A stretch of DNA of 21,996 nt, taken from the NCBI GenBank assembly GCA_023409955.1, contig JAEYQQ010000169.1, forward strand, positions 1 to 21,996, given 5' to 3'. This DNA comes from Bacillota bacterium (GTDB lineage Bacteria > Bacillota > Clostridia > Christensenellales > Aristaeellaceae). Made by a program: the position numbers and the translations under genes. The notes beneath the pieces were generated by a model that saw nothing but the letters and a program-made list of their open reading frames with translations, was not told the origin of the DNA and ran no database searches. This document shows, in pieces, positions 21,986 through 21,996 of the stretch. Positions within the stretch are counted from its first letter, which is position 1. Each line of letters starts with the position of its first letter.

Positions 21986-21996
21986 TCATATACCCA

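Noticed and set aside
1..21996. tRNA, rRNA, CRISPR, insertion sequence or prophage
   Set aside because: No cloverleaf-like sequence, spaced repeat array, transposase or integrase motif was recognised on either strand.

Overview
The window looks like a chromosomal segment of a Firmicutes (Clostridia-type) anaerobe of medium G+C. The signs are strong AGGAGG-type ribosome binding sites, sigma-A-like promoters, Soj/Spo0J-type ParA/ParB, lipobox signal peptides and an ATP-type PfkA. The species cannot be named from the sequence. No rRNA, tRNA, CRISPR array, transposase or phage gene was seen.

Layout, left to right. (1) 1-1560: a leftward two-component system, an OmpR-family response regulator followed by a histidine kinase cut by the window edge, with tandem 11-bp repeats in its promoter. 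(2) 1582-2886: a leftward secreted serine hydrolase with its own promoter and terminator. (3) 3013-4827: parA-parB with promoter, an intercistronic hairpin and a terminator. (4) 4861-5225: a small DUF6054-like gene. (5) 5450-7335: a nucleotidyltransferase of the aminoglycoside-adenylyltransferase type, divergent from an AraC/Rob-type regulator with a GyrI-like ligand domain.

(6) 7497-12161: a leftward five-gene operon, read in the order VTC-type polyphosphate polymerase, DUF4956 membrane protein, Cthe_2159-type beta-helix lipoprotein, phosphodiester-glycosidase (NAGPA-like) protein, and a 69-residue two-helix membrane protein. Three exact 11-bp-spaced TTTGAAC/T repeats precede it, which suggests control by an OmpR/PhoB-type regulator. 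This is the best candidate for a poorly described system: polyphosphate-type polymer synthesis coupled to the cell surface.

(7) 12361-19377: a divergent amino-acid island. Leftward are a periplasmic-type amino-acid binding protein, an internal terminator, a 2-hydroxyacid dehydrogenase of the lactate/HicDH family and an M20 peptidase. Rightward are a YbdL/KAT-type aminotransferase, a YbdH/HcxA-like iron-alcohol-dehydrogenase-family enzyme, an ABC permease and an ABC ATPase. Together they can import an amino acid or derivative, trim it, transaminate it and reduce the 2-oxoacid to a 2-hydroxyacid.

(8) 19386-20924: leftward pfkA followed by a short CmpB-type (PF06541) membrane protein. (9) 20946-21545: a ProX-type prolyl-tRNA deacylase whose promoter shares a 17-bp exact sequence with the aminotransferase promoter. 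(10) 21548-21996: bacterial Ig-like (Big_2) repeats whose frame is interrupted by an in-frame TGA close to the window edge.
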